64,000 nucleotides of DNA from Chitinophagaceae bacterium. Its GTDB lineage: Bacteria; Bacteroidota; Bacteroidia; Chitinophagales; Chitinophagaceae. Within the stretch, counting starts at the first letter, position 1. Each line of letters begins with the position of its first letter. Below the pieces are notes generated by a model. The model saw only the letters and a program-made list of their open reading frames with translations. It ran no database searches and was not told where the DNA came from. Both the position numbers and the translations under genes were made by a program. Location: contig CANFHA010000007.1 in NCBI GenBank assembly GCA_947446645.1, positions 62,001 to 126,000 on the forward strand, in the 5' to 3' direction. Shown piece after piece: positions 8,632 to 17,097 of this stretch.

Positions 8632-9510
8632 ATGAAAAGGATATTCACTTTTTTAGCCGGGGCAATAGCACTGCTGATTAATTTCACATCAGGAGCACAG
8701 CAAAACAAAACAGATAACAAATCGCTTCTATGGCGAATAACCGGTAAGCATATGGCAAAGCCATCTTACCTGTTTGGCACTATGCACCAGATATGTAAAG
8801 ACGATTATATATGGACAGACAAAATGAAGGCTAGCCTTGAAAATAGCGAGAAGGTCTGTTTTGAAATGGACATGGACGACCCGGGTGTGATGATGTCTGT
8901 GGCAAGCGGTCTAATAGATAAAAGCGGTAAACAGCTGAAAGATTATTTTACCCCGGAGCAATACAAACTTGTTACACAGTATGTAAAGGACAGCCTGGGT
9001 ATGGATATTGCTATGTTTCAGCAAATGAAGCCCGTGATGTTGCAGACTATGATGGGACTAAGTGAAGCAAAATGTAAGGACGCAGTATCATATGAAGAGA
9101 CAATTATAAAAACTGCGCAGGCAACTAACAAGGAAGTATTGGGGCTTGAGGAACCGCAGGAGCAACTTAGTGCGCTGGAAACCATACCGACCGACAGTGT
9201 GATAAGTGCAGTGCTAGAAGAAGTGACAGGTCATAAAAAAGATGAAACTGATGACTATGCAAAACTGATAAATGCATACAAGGAACAAGATATAACAGCG
9301 CTTTACAGGTACATCACCGAATCGAAAAGTATAGGTGATGATATGGGGCCTTTCCTGGATGTACGAAATAAGAAGTGGATACCCCGCATGGCTAAAAAGA
9401 TGGATAAATCATCGGTGTTTTTTGCCGTGGGGGCCGGACACCTGTGGGGAGACCATGGCGTTATCAACTTACTCAGGAAAGATGGGTACAAGGTGGAGGC
9501 GGTGAAGTAA
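8632..9510 (+). CDS. TraB/GumN family protein
   Basis: The 292-residue product begins with a signal peptide ending near SGAQQ. It shows the family motifs LLWRITGKHMAKPSYLFGTM with H in TMHQ, CFEMDMDD, EETIIKTAQ and a C-terminal FFAVGAGHLWGDHGVINLL with the conserved GAGH. TraB/GumN proteins (also called TIKI-like) are thought to be metal-dependent hydrolases; in animals the relative Tiki cleaves Wnt. In bacteria the substrate is unknown. The protein should act in the periplasm or at the cell surface. It converges with the next gene. Confidence 0.88.
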   Translation: MKRIFTFLAGAIALLINFTSGAQQNKTDNKSLLWRITGKHMAKPSYLFGTMHQICKDDYIWTDKMKASLENSEKVCFEMDMDDPGVMMSVASGLIDKSGKQLKDYFTPEQYKLVTQYVKDSLGMDIAMFQQMKPVMLQTMMGLSEAKCKDAVSYEETIIKTAQATNKEVLGLEEPQEQLSALETIPTDSVISAVLEEVTGHKKDETDDYAKLINAYKEQDITALYRYITESKSIGDDMGPFLDVRNKKWIPRMAKKMDKSSVFFAVGAGHLWGDHGVINLLRKDGYKVEAVK

Positions 9511-9602
9511 AATAATAACACCATGGCTCCTGAACAGAAACCATCTATTGAACTTACCCTAAAAAATAACCAAAGAAGCCCTTAGTTTTTCGAGAAATAG
9601 CT

Positions 9603-11897
9603 TTACAATTTAAATGTTGGGTAAATCTGCTTGGCTAGCGCCTCATACTTCAGTGCCATATCCATTTGCCCTACGCCTTTGTAGGCAAGTGCCAGGTATG
9701 GGTAATCTTTTACGTCTTTGGGATCAAGAGAAAGTGCTTTGTTGAGCGCCTCTATAGCCTGCGGATATTGCTTCATCTGGAAATAGCAGTTACCAAGATT
9801 GGAATAGCCATTGGCATAACCTGGGTTGGCAGCGACTAATTTGTTGAATATGTCCAACGCCTCAGGGTATTTTTTCCAGTTGAGGTAAGTGGCGCCAAGG
9901 TTATTGATCGCATTGAAGTCATTGGGGTTTTGTTGTAGTGCAATTTTAAATTCTTTCTCGGCCTGGTCGTAACCTCCTGTGAAGTAATAGACAAGACCGA
10001 TCTGCTGGTGCACGCCAGCCATATTAGGCTCAAACTGGAGGGCGGCATTAAGATTATAAAGCGCTGAGTCTTTATTCTTCAACTGCATATAGCAGCAACC
10101 CAGGTTGAAGAATGCCTGGGCAAAATCTCCCTTTATCTTTATAGCCAGCTGGTAGTATGGTATTGCTTCGCGAATCCTGCCGGTGCGCATATATACGGTG
10201 CCGAGGTCATTTGCCGCTATAGACGAGTATGGACTAAGTGCTATGGCGCGGAGGTAATGCACCGCAGCAGAATCGTAATTGGCCGCATACAGCCAGGCAG
10301 TTCCCAGTTCGGTATGGGCATCTGTATACTCAGGAAATATGGATATTGCCTTAGTGAGGTAAGAGATGCCATCTTTCAATAATTGTCTTTGTTTGGTAGT
10401 GTCTTTTTCGTTCTGGTATTCATTCTCTACCAGGTCGTTGCCAAGATAGAAATTGAGGCGGCAATCGGTTGGCGATTTGTCTGCGTCCGTTTTATATAAC
10501 GAGTAATTGCTTTTCCAGTCGGCATTGCGGGCAAAGGTGAGCACGGAAAAAACAAGGCAGATGGGGACAATAACAGCCATCAACTTTACATTTTTGAGCA
10601 GCAAAGGCCAGGTAATATCTTCCCTTACTACCCATTTTTCTATAGCCAGCGCTATAAGCAGGCAGAAACCCGCAGAGGCGAAAAAGGTGAAACGCTCGCC
10701 GAGCTGAGCACCCATAAGGAAAAATACATTGGTAAACAGCGCCATGGTAGCCAAAAAGTAAAGCATAGCAAATGCCCAGGGATCCTTGCGGTCCTTAATA
10801 AACCGGTATAAACCCATGACGCCAAGGAACAGGTAAATAGCAAGTGAAAGCAACACCCAGATATTGCCGAAACCGACAAAAGGAATGCTATTATAACAGT
10901 AGTCGCAATTGAGCGGATATGGAGCGATAAGCAGCTTAATATACATACCCAGCCCCAGGATGGCAGTAGCAATGCGGCTTGCAATATTGGGCGGGCCATA
11001 GGTGTGGCCACCGTATGTAGTTTCGGAAAGGGCATTGTCTATAAACTCTACAGCGCTGGTACTGGCCCCATAGTCGCTCAGTATTTTCCCGCGAATTACC
11101 AGGTAAATTCCCGCAACCATAATGGCACCACCCGTCATTAGAGAAGCCTGCAGCATGGACTTCTTCTTATCCTCTTTAGACTGATAAAAGAAGAAAACGA
11201 GCGGGATAATGAAGAGAAACGTAATTACTGTTTCTTTGGATAGGAATGACATAAATAACAGAACGAGACCGGCAAGCAGTTGCCAGATCTTACCCTTGTT
11301 CATGTATTCCATAAACACATTCATTGCCGCAAAGGCGAAAAAGAAACAGAGTATCTCATCAAGGCTCTTAATATTAGCCACGGCCTCGGTGTGAATAGGA
11401 TGGACAGCAAACAAGACGGATGCAATGAAGACTACGCCCGTTCGCTTACGGTCGAAGAGCTTATCTAAAAACAAGAAAAGCAGGACGACACAACCGGCGA
11501 AGAAAATGATATTAAAAAGGTGGTTTGCTGCCGGTTTTGGGCCAAACACCTCGTATTCTGCAGCAAAAACGACCAGGGATAAAGGACGGTAGTTCTCATT
11601 CTTAAGATAGGCAAAGCCCTTGAGACGAGGTGTTTTGAGCAGTTCAGGAATTCCCTTAAATCCCTGTGTTACAATAGTGTTTTTCGCCAGTACCATAGAG
11701 TCGTCAAGTACATAACCATTCTGCATTGTATTGGCATAAACCAGCATGGAAAGTATCGCCAGTATAAGGCACAACTTTGAACTTACCGAAAATGGCTTCT
11801 TTGCCGCTGCCGGCTGTTTCGGTTCATCTGTTTTGTAAGCAACCGCCGGTTTAGGTGCAACACTCGCGGCCGGCTGTTTATTGGGTTTCTTTGCCAT
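9603..11897 (-). CDS. multi-pass membrane glycosyltransferase-like protein with C-terminal TPRs (TMTC-like)
   Basis: The 764-residue protein has a Lys/Pro/Ala-rich cytoplasmic start (1-40), ten or so membrane helices (40-480) and about seven TPR units (510-760, for example AIALSPYSSIAANDLGTVYM and ALQQNPNDFNAINNLGATYL). The first loop contains MQNGYVLDDSMV, where the acidic pair after the first helix resembles the catalytic region of GT-C glycosyltransferases such as eukaryotic TMTC O-mannosyltransferases and DUF1736 proteins. A role in transferring a lipid-linked sugar to proteins is plausible but inferred. A TATCTTTG promoter box lies only 4 nt before the ATG. Confidence 0.82.
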   Translation of the reverse strand: MAKKPNKQPAASVAPKPAVAYKTDEPKQPAAAKKPFSVSSKLCLILAILSMLVYANTMQNGYVLDDSMVLAKNTIVTQGFKGIPELLKTPRLKGFAYLKNENYRPLSLVVFAAEYEVFGPKPAANHLFNIIFFAGCVVLLFLFLDKLFDRKRTGVVFIASVLFAVHPIHTEAVANIKSLDEILCFFFAFAAMNVFMEYMNKGKIWQLLAGLVLLFMSFLSKETVITFLFIIPLVFFFYQSKEDKKKSMLQASLMTGGAIMVAGIYLVIRGKILSDYGASTSAVEFIDNALSETTYGGHTYGPPNIASRIATAILGLGMYIKLLIAPYPLNCDYCYNSIPFVGFGNIWVLLSLAIYLFLGVMGLYRFIKDRKDPWAFAMLYFLATMALFTNVFFLMGAQLGERFTFFASAGFCLLIALAIEKWVVREDITWPLLLKNVKLMAVIVPICLVFSVLTFARNADWKSNYSLYKTDADKSPTDCRLNFYLGNDLVENEYQNEKDTTKQRQLLKDGISYLTKAISIFPEYTDAHTELGTAWLYAANYDSAAVHYLRAIALSPYSSIAANDLGTVYMRTGRIREAIPYYQLAIKIKGDFAQAFFNLGCCYMQLKNKDSALYNLNAALQFEPNMAGVHQQIGLVYYFTGGYDQAEKEFKIALQQNPNDFNAINNLGATYLNWKKYPEALDIFNKLVAANPGYANGYSNLGNCYFQMKQYPQAIEALNKALSLDPKDVKDYPYLALAYKGVGQMDMALKYEALAKQIYPTFKL

Positions 11898-11901
11898 GAT
11901 T

Positions 11902-11909
11902 CAAAGATA
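11902..11909 (-). promoter_or_regulatory. -7 promoter box of the TMTC-like gene
   Basis: The minus strand reads TATCTTTG, an exact TAnnTTTG match, with 4 nt between it and the start codon. Confidence 0.5.
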
Positions 11910-11987
11910 ATAATTAAGAGATAACCTCAAAACCCAAAGGCAGCTACGCTGGCATGGTTTTAAGCCTTTGTAGTAAAGCCATAACAA

Positions 11988-12239
11988 ATGAGAAGAATTG
12001 CCTGGACAATATTGATTGCTATATGCACTGCGATATCCCTATACTCCTGTATAAAAAATGATATCACGGGCGTATACAGCTGTGTTTGCAATTATAACTT
12101 AAACGGCACCTACTATACGAATGACACCCAGAATACCTATCCTCGGCAGTCGAAGAGTATCTCGCAAATGGAATGTGTAGACAATGGTGCCGCCCTCACA
12201 ACCAGTGGTGCAACGCAGGTAAGCTGTACAACAAAATAG
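11988..12239 (+). CDS. small cysteine-containing lipoprotein
   Basis: The product has 83 residues with a lipoprotein signal (AICTAISLYSCIKND). The mature part has YSCVCNYN, then MECVDN and a final VSCTTK, so four cysteines after the lipid-bearing one. The C-x-C pair and the later cysteines match two other small proteins at 57328-57576 and 58685-58912. This points to a family of small disulphide-bonded lipoproteins of unknown function. It lies 58 nt upstream of the GT-C gene and may share its transcript. Confidence 0.7.
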   Translation: MRRIAWTILIAICTAISLYSCIKNDITGVYSCVCNYNLNGTYYTNDTQNTYPRQSKSISQMECVDNGAALTTSGATQVSCTTK

Positions 12240-12297
12240 AGCGATACAGAAGGTGGCGAGATATACATTCCCGCCTTTTTCTTACTTTGCTTTGCAA

Positions 12298-13521
12298 ATG
12301 GATAACTCCCTCACCAAATCACGGATTGAGATCTTCCTCCTTTTTATACTTTACCTGTTCATTCTGCCGAGGGTGTACATGGAGTATGATATGGGATTCT
12401 GGCGGGACTGGGCATTGCAGATACACCACAACGGACTGGCGAATACTTATAACTCTACTATTAACTATTTCCCGGTATATGTATATGGGTTGTACATCTA
12501 CGACCTGCTACAGGGCACGGATGCCAACATTGTGCATAATATAAACAGTATAAAAATTCTGTTCGTATTCTTCGACTTCCTGCCCATATTTGTGCTTTGC
12601 GGATTCAGGCAAAGATTACTTTCATTCAAAATACCCTACCTATTCCTGTTGCTCAATATTGCCTATGTGTTTGACTCCATGGTATGGGGTCAGATAGACA
12701 GTATGTACATCAGCCTGTCTTTTCTGGCTATCATTTCAGGGTTCTGCTACCCTATTGCCGGCGTGCTGCTTTACCTGCTTGCGCTAAATACCAAGCAGCA
12801 GGCAATTGAATTTTTGCCTATAATGGCAATAGTGCTCCTGTACAGTGTTAGAAAACAAAAGACTATAATAACCGCCTTTTTAGGAGCAGCAGTATTACAA
12901 TTGTTATTGCTGCTGCCATTTCTCTCTAATGGTGGCGCAGGAAAGCTGCTAAATATTGCCGGGAATACGGTGGGCTTATATAACCAGTTATCTATCTGTG
13001 CATTTAATATTTGGTACCTTATCACCAGGGGCAATCCCTATTTTATAGATTCAAACAGCACTTATATACTGTTTTCCTACCGGACTACGGGGATGATAAT
13101 GTTTGGAGCAGCGGCACTGGCGGTGTTAATTCCTCTATTGCGCAGAGTCTGGAACTTGCGGAAAAACAATCTTGCACCCGACGATAATACCTACCGTATT
13201 TTATTTTTGGCAACGGGGCTGGTGTGCCTGTATTTCTTTTATTTCAACAGCCAGATGCATGAGCGCTACGCACAGCCCATTATCCTGTTCTTCTTTTTCT
13301 ATGGTGTAGCGTCTAAAAATTACAAACTTTACATACTGGCATCAATTCCATTGTTTCTAAGCCTGGACAAGTGCTTTCCCGATTTTCTCCCTATCGTACA
13401 CTACAAAATCATGTACGCATCAGTAGTGATCGCATTATGGTATACTGCAACTGTTGTTTATGGGAGCTACCTTTACTACAGACTGGTAAAGAGCGTGGAA
13501 CTTATAAGTAGTGCCAAATAA
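12298..13521 (+). CDS. membrane-bound mannosyltransferase-like protein (GT-C fold)
   Basis: The ATG at 12298 opens a 407-residue protein with about ten membrane helices. The first large loop carries EYDMGFWRDWALQIHHNGL, with an acidic residue in the position of the GT-C catalytic aspartate, and later FDSMVWGQIDSMY, typical of DUF2029/GT87 and Gpi18-like mannosyltransferases that use polyprenyl-phosphate sugars. The motif FYFNSQMHERYAQPIILFFF near the C-terminus is also seen in these enzymes. The acceptor is unknown. The frame is open to 12253, but the internal ATG begins right before the first helix and is preferred. Confidence 0.78.
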   Translation: MDNSLTKSRIEIFLLFILYLFILPRVYMEYDMGFWRDWALQIHHNGLANTYNSTINYFPVYVYGLYIYDLLQGTDANIVHNINSIKILFVFFDFLPIFVLCGFRQRLLSFKIPYLFLLLNIAYVFDSMVWGQIDSMYISLSFLAIISGFCYPIAGVLLYLLALNTKQQAIEFLPIMAIVLLYSVRKQKTIITAFLGAAVLQLLLLLPFLSNGGAGKLLNIAGNTVGLYNQLSICAFNIWYLITRGNPYFIDSNSTYILFSYRTTGMIMFGAAALAVLIPLLRRVWNLRKNNLAPDDNTYRILFLATGLVCLYFFYFNSQMHERYAQPIILFFFFYGVASKNYKLYILASIPLFLSLDKCFPDFLPIVHYKIMYASVVIALWYTATVVYGSYLYYRLVKSVELISSAK

Positions 13522-13548
13522 TGAAAGTATAAAAAAGACTTATAGCAG

Positions 13549-14586
13549 CTAGAGTTTTTTCAACCAAACCGCGATACTGTCCTGGCGCGCCTCTGTAAGT
13601 GCTGCATTTACCAATATGCCATTACCCGGAACCACGCCGGAGTTAGACCAGTAATAATATTTACCTTCCTTATTTGCCATCACCACCAGCTCATATTTGA
13701 ATCCTGGGGGAACAACGCCTGTATTGCCTATACTCTTTAGGATCAAGGTATTTGATGTATCGAAATAGTTGGAATCACTTACGCCTAAGTCTCCCAGATT
13801 GCTGATAACGGCACTTCCTGCCCAGCCTGCATTCGTTTTTGGCAGTACCAGGTATATCTCTGTATTTGTGTTATTAAATGATGCATCGGGCAACACTACT
13901 GACACCCCAACACGCGAAGAATACGGATCGATGAACCAACCACAATTTGCAAAATTGAGATTGCGGCAGGATGAAAAATAATAACAAGTATCTACGCGCG
14001 TGTTCGACGTACCACCAAGCACGCCGTATGTCGTAATTCTCTGTGTACCAAAATTTACCTGGGCATCGCTCTGTGCCCAACTGATTGTAGAGTCCGTTCT
14101 GCTGGTAGAACCGTAAAACAGTCCCATGGGCGCTGAAGACGAGTCTTTCTGCCTGAATCCAATTCCGTATCCGTTTGTGAATACTTCCTGGCCATTCATG
14201 GTAGCCTTTATCATCACCTGCCCGGTACTCTGTAGTATTTCGCCAGTAGGCATCATGGTGGTTACGCGGTTATTTATTATGTCAGCAGGACTGTACATTT
14301 CTGTTAGCTCCACCGTTATTTTACCGCTGGTAATAGTTGCCCCGCTGTTATTTCTAAAGGAGTAATTGTAAAAATGCAATAGTGTACCCTTATCCCCAAA
14401 GACCGTTACATCTGTGCCGGCATCAACCACAATTGTTTGAGGCACAGACCTGAATGCAGAGAACAATGTATTGAGCGAAGGTGTGGGCGTAACAGGTGTA
14501 ACCTGGTTGTTAGTTTTTTTGCACGACACGATAGCCCCCGTGGCTACCAGGCAAAAAAAGGCTATAGGATAAAGCGCTCTTTTCAT
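13549..14586 (-). CDS. lipoprotein of about 345 residues, function unknown
   Basis: The ATG at 14586 is followed by a lipoprotein signal (FFCLVATGAIVSCKKTNN) and a Thr/Pro linker. The mature protein is beta-rich, with segments such as GTDVTVFGDKGTLLHFYNYS and ITVELTEMYSPADIINNR that resemble Bacteroidota surface or adhesin-like lipoproteins. No catalytic motif is seen. A longer frame to 14694 adds an unrelated aromatic stretch and is rejected. It converges with the GT-C gene (27 nt gap) and its upstream end lies next to the tRNA-Asn island boundary. Confidence 0.7.
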   Translation of the reverse strand: MKRALYPIAFFCLVATGAIVSCKKTNNQVTPVTPTPSLNTLFSAFRSVPQTIVVDAGTDVTVFGDKGTLLHFYNYSFRNNSGATITSGKITVELTEMYSPADIINNRVTTMMPTGEILQSTGQVMIKATMNGQEVFTNGYGIGFRQKDSSSAPMGLFYGSTSRTDSTISWAQSDAQVNFGTQRITTYGVLGGTSNTRVDTCYYFSSCRNLNFANCGWFIDPYSSRVGVSVVLPDASFNNTNTEIYLVLPKTNAGWAGSAVISNLGDLGVSDSNYFDTSNTLILKSIGNTGVVPPGFKYELVVMANKEGKYYYWSNSGVVPGNGILVNAALTEARQDSIAVWLKKL

Positions 14587-14714
14587 AAAAAGGTTTTGGT
14601 TTGCTAATATAGTTAAAAAGTATTCACTAAAGAAATGATAGTCTTGAAAGAAGTAAAACACATAAATATAACTTGGCGGGGCTGTGATTAGCACTGATCA
14701 CTTTCCTGAAACAA

Positions 14715-14738
14715 AATAGCCGCATTGCTGCGGCTATT
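14715..14738 (-). terminator. terminator beyond the tRNA-Asn 3' fragment
   Basis: Perfect 10-bp stem AATAGCCGCA / TGCGGCTATT with a 4-nt loop, followed on the minus strand by TTGTTTC. It sits 2 nt past the displaced tRNA 3' end, as an original tRNA terminator would before an element was inserted. Confidence 0.75.
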
Positions 14739-14740
14739 GA

Positions 14741-14771
14741 TGCTCTCCCTTCCGGACTTGAACCAGAGACC
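14741..14771 (-). repeat. distal attachment-site copy (tRNA-Asn 3' fragment)
   Basis: Contains the end of the variable loop, the full T arm and the 3' acceptor strand of tRNA-Asn, but the D arm and anticodon arm are absent. It differs from the intact gene by one base (14753), which still allows a G-U pair in the T stem. Confidence 0.8.
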
Positions 14772-14790
14772 TGCTCACTAAACATCCCTT

Positions 14791-14850
14791 TTGTTCCTGA
14801 TGCCCCGATGGGTATCAGGAACAATTGATAAAAGCCGGTCTGTGACCAGA
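14791..14850 (+). repeat. two-hairpin repeat, copy A
   Basis: The first hairpin is TTGTTCCTGAT.CC / GG.ATCAGGAACAA, followed by an A-rich spacer and a second small hairpin GGTCTGTGACC. The same order and much of the sequence recur inverted at 15033-15094 and direct at 36511-36569. Confidence 0.6.
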
Positions 14851-15032
14851 ATTTTTATTGCTGTAGTTCATTCGAAGTATGTTAGCTCAATTTTTCCTCC
14901 TGCACCACAGAAATCTCTGGCGCCCACTGTGCTACAGTGCGAGTGATAAAATGCATTGTTTGCTGGTCTGTTATCTTGCAGGCAAAATCCCGTCTTTTAT
15001 TATAACTCATTTTGCTTTTAGTTCAATGACTA

Positions 15033-15094
15033 CTGGTCGGAGACCAGGTCCTATTTTTGCGTACCTGATGCCCTGCGGAACATCAGGAACAACG
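15033..15094 (-). repeat. two-hairpin repeat, copy B (inverted relative to A)
   Basis: On the minus strand it reads TTGTTCCTGATG, TTCCGCAGGG, CATCAGG, then an A-rich spacer and CTGGTCTCCGACCAG. Copies A and B face each other across about 180 bp, as in REPIN-type doublets. Confidence 0.6.
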
Positions 15095-15103
15095 GGTAAT
15101 GCA

Positions 15104-15646
15104 CTAATTGTATGCATAAATTATATGGTCTTCTTTGAAGTAGAAACAAGATGGATGCAAGCCTTCCCAACAAGCTTGATATTGATTGCCACTTCCATAG
15201 TTGGAAGGGTTTAGATGGTATGGTCTCCCAAGTTGATAAACTAGCATTTCATATGTCATGCCAATCCATATTTTTCCATCTAAAACATCAATAGCCTCAT
15301 CCTCTGTGCAACTAAATTTATCCATGACCTTTTTTGCTTTTTTTGCTCTTTTATCGGCTAATAATTGATCTGCCTTTAATATTGACTGTTTTTTTTTATT
15401 TGCTAATATTTGAGCTTTTAATTCTGCCTTTCCAATTGGACTATTCTTAAAAGAGTCTAAATAATTGTCCTCTTTTGCCTTCTTTGCAGCATAAACACTA
15501 TCAATATGCAATTGTTCTGCCTTTACTAATGAGTCTTGAATCATTCGTTTACTCTCCAAAACAGATTGGGAATCACCGCATGATAACAGTCCCAAGATTA
15601 TCAGTAGAAAAAATATAATTGCTTTAATTGGTAATAACGTTTTCAT
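15104..15646 (-). CDS. lipoprotein with Lys/Ala-rich coiled coil and BamE/SmpA-like C-terminal end
   Basis: The 180-residue protein starts with a lipoprotein signal (FFLLIILGLLSCGDSQS). Residues 30-110 are charged and helical (many K, A, E, D). The last 60 residues contain IWIGMTYEMLVYQLGRPYHL and a final CFYFKEDHIIYAYN. This resembles the short alpha/beta fold of SmpA/BamE-like domains (G-M-t-x-x-x-v-x-x-x-l-G-x-P then a strand pair), which occurs in many unrelated envelope lipoproteins. A role in outer-membrane assembly is not implied. It belongs to the tRNA-Asn island; its AT-rich sequence differs from flanking genes. Confidence 0.7.
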   Translation of the reverse strand: MKTLLPIKAIIFFLLIILGLLSCGDSQSVLESKRMIQDSLVKAEQLHIDSVYAAKKAKEDNYLDSFKNSPIGKAELKAQILANKKKQSILKADQLLADKRAKKAKKVMDKFSCTEDEAIDVLDGKIWIGMTYEMLVYQLGRPYHLNPSNYGSGNQYQACWEGLHPSCFYFKEDHIIYAYN

Positions 15647-15692
15647 TTGCTTGTCTTTTTATAAACCTACTAAAAAAAATGATGGCATGTAA

Positions 15693-15833
15693 TACCTACC
15701 TGGACAGGCGCTTGGACATTCTTATGGTAACGCCACTACTTCCATATACCTCGACGACTATGATAATGCGATCATCGATGAAGCGAATGAAAAGGTGATT
15801 AAGGCCGTTTTTATAAAGAGTAAGAAAAAATAG
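15693..15833 (+). pseudogene. tyrosine recombinase (phage-type integrase), C-terminal remnant
   Basis: The plus-strand frame reads LGHSYGNATTSIYL followed by DDYDNAIIDEANEKVIKAV and a basic tail before a TAG stop at 15831. This matches the C-terminal box of tyrosine recombinases: the His of LGHS and, 11 residues later in IYL, the catalytic tyrosine. The YLDDYDNAIIDEAN ending is typical of Bacteroidota integrases. An in-frame stop at 15690 and the absence of the catalytic core upstream show that only the last 45 residues remain. It supports the view that the surrounding region entered by site-specific integration. Confidence 0.75.
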
Positions 15834-15906
15834 AAAAGAGCCTGCTACAACCAACCTATAAACCCTTCTTTTCTGCCTCTACCGGTCAGCTCTTAAATTC
15901 AGCCCC

Positions 15907-16809
15907 CTACCAGTCTTCATCCCATATTCTCCTTTCCTCCTCTCTTCTCCTTTCCTTCTCCTCTTCCTCCTCAATTTCTGATAATCTTTGTTGTTCGGCT
16001 TCATCGATACGTTTATTTACCAAACTAACGCCAATTCTGGCTGTGTGGCTTGAGTCGAATAAGATTGGCGCCGTTTGGTAAGATATCTCGATGACAAAAG
16101 TATCGGTTACAAAATAATAACCCCGCGGAGTAAATAAACTCACCTCATTGTATGGAAACTGCTTTAGGGTAAGCTCATCATGCTCCTTACTTCTGTTTGT
16201 GGGGTCAAACTTATGCGCCCTTTTTCTAACAATAGCACACGGCTGATCATCTGAAATATTTTTCGACCAGTATTCGGAGAAAATGATCCGGTTCATAAAC
16301 CCTCCAGACAGGGCGAGTTGTATCTTGCCCGTATGGTCAGCTATAGCAGAGTTTGACTCCAGAGCTATTTTCGTTGCGAGCAAAAATGAGTGGTCCAGAC
16401 TCGAAAAAGGGAAAACATAGTTCTTGATGTATTCCTGATATTCTTTCGAATCAAGCTCTTCCTTCAGCTTTATCTCCTTTGCTAAAAGCTCATAAATTTT
16501 CTTTTCATATTCTAGCTTAGTGAGCGGTTCTGGCATTCTAACTTGCCCCCGGGAAGACTTTTGAACACGGTCTTCTGCCGGGTTTTTAAGGTCCTGAAGT
16601 CGAGCTATCTCAAACTGTATAGAATCGAGTTCTCTGATTTTCTCTCTATCCTGTGTTAGCTTTTCCTGGTCTGATGAGCTCAGGTATTCACCGTAAGAAT
16701 CCATTTCACCAACCATCCCTGGTAACGGACGATTGAAAATATCTAGTAAAATTGTCCTCCAGTTTTTGGGAGGTGGAGTCATAGCCTTCAGTTCGTCAAG
16801 CTTGAACAT
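15907..16809 (-). CDS. coiled-coil protein of unknown function (island gene)
   Basis: The 300-residue protein has no signal peptide. Residues 50-140 form a charged coiled coil (REKIRELDSIQFEIARLQDL; KKIYELLAKEIKLKEELDSK). Residues 140-265 are a globular part with GGFMNRIIFSEYW, FTPRGYYFVTDTFVIEISYQ and HTARIGVSLVNKR, not recognised as any family. The C-terminus is an extreme acidic/basic helix rich in E and R. It is transcribed divergently from the J-domain gene across 288 nt, so the two may share a control region and act together. Cytoplasmic location is expected. Confidence 0.65.
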   Translation of the reverse strand: MFKLDELKAMTPPPKNWRTILLDIFNRPLPGMVGEMDSYGEYLSSSDQEKLTQDREKIRELDSIQFEIARLQDLKNPAEDRVQKSSRGQVRMPEPLTKLEYEKKIYELLAKEIKLKEELDSKEYQEYIKNYVFPFSSLDHSFLLATKIALESNSAIADHTGKIQLALSGGFMNRIIFSEYWSKNISDDQPCAIVRKRAHKFDPTNRSKEHDELTLKQFPYNEVSLFTPRGYYFVTDTFVIEISYQTAPILFDSSHTARIGVSLVNKRIDEAEQQRLSEIEEEEEKERRREEERRIWDEDW

Positions 16810-17097
16810 ATGGAAAGATTTAGGTTCGAAAATACAGACTATTATATAATTATTCGCCCGGATGGATTACAAGTACTGCACTCCATTCCAGCATTGCCCG
16901 AATTTTCTGCCATATTCAGCGATTCTAATTTGGGCTGGATTAGTATTAGTTTTTGTGTTGTTGTTATCATTGCTTAATTTGATTTTTAAATATAAAAAAA
17001 AATATCACCTGACAAAGATCAAGTTTTAACTATTGCATGTAATTTTCAAAAAAAAGTAAAGTAATTTCATACTGTGTCTTAATATCTTACCCTAAAA

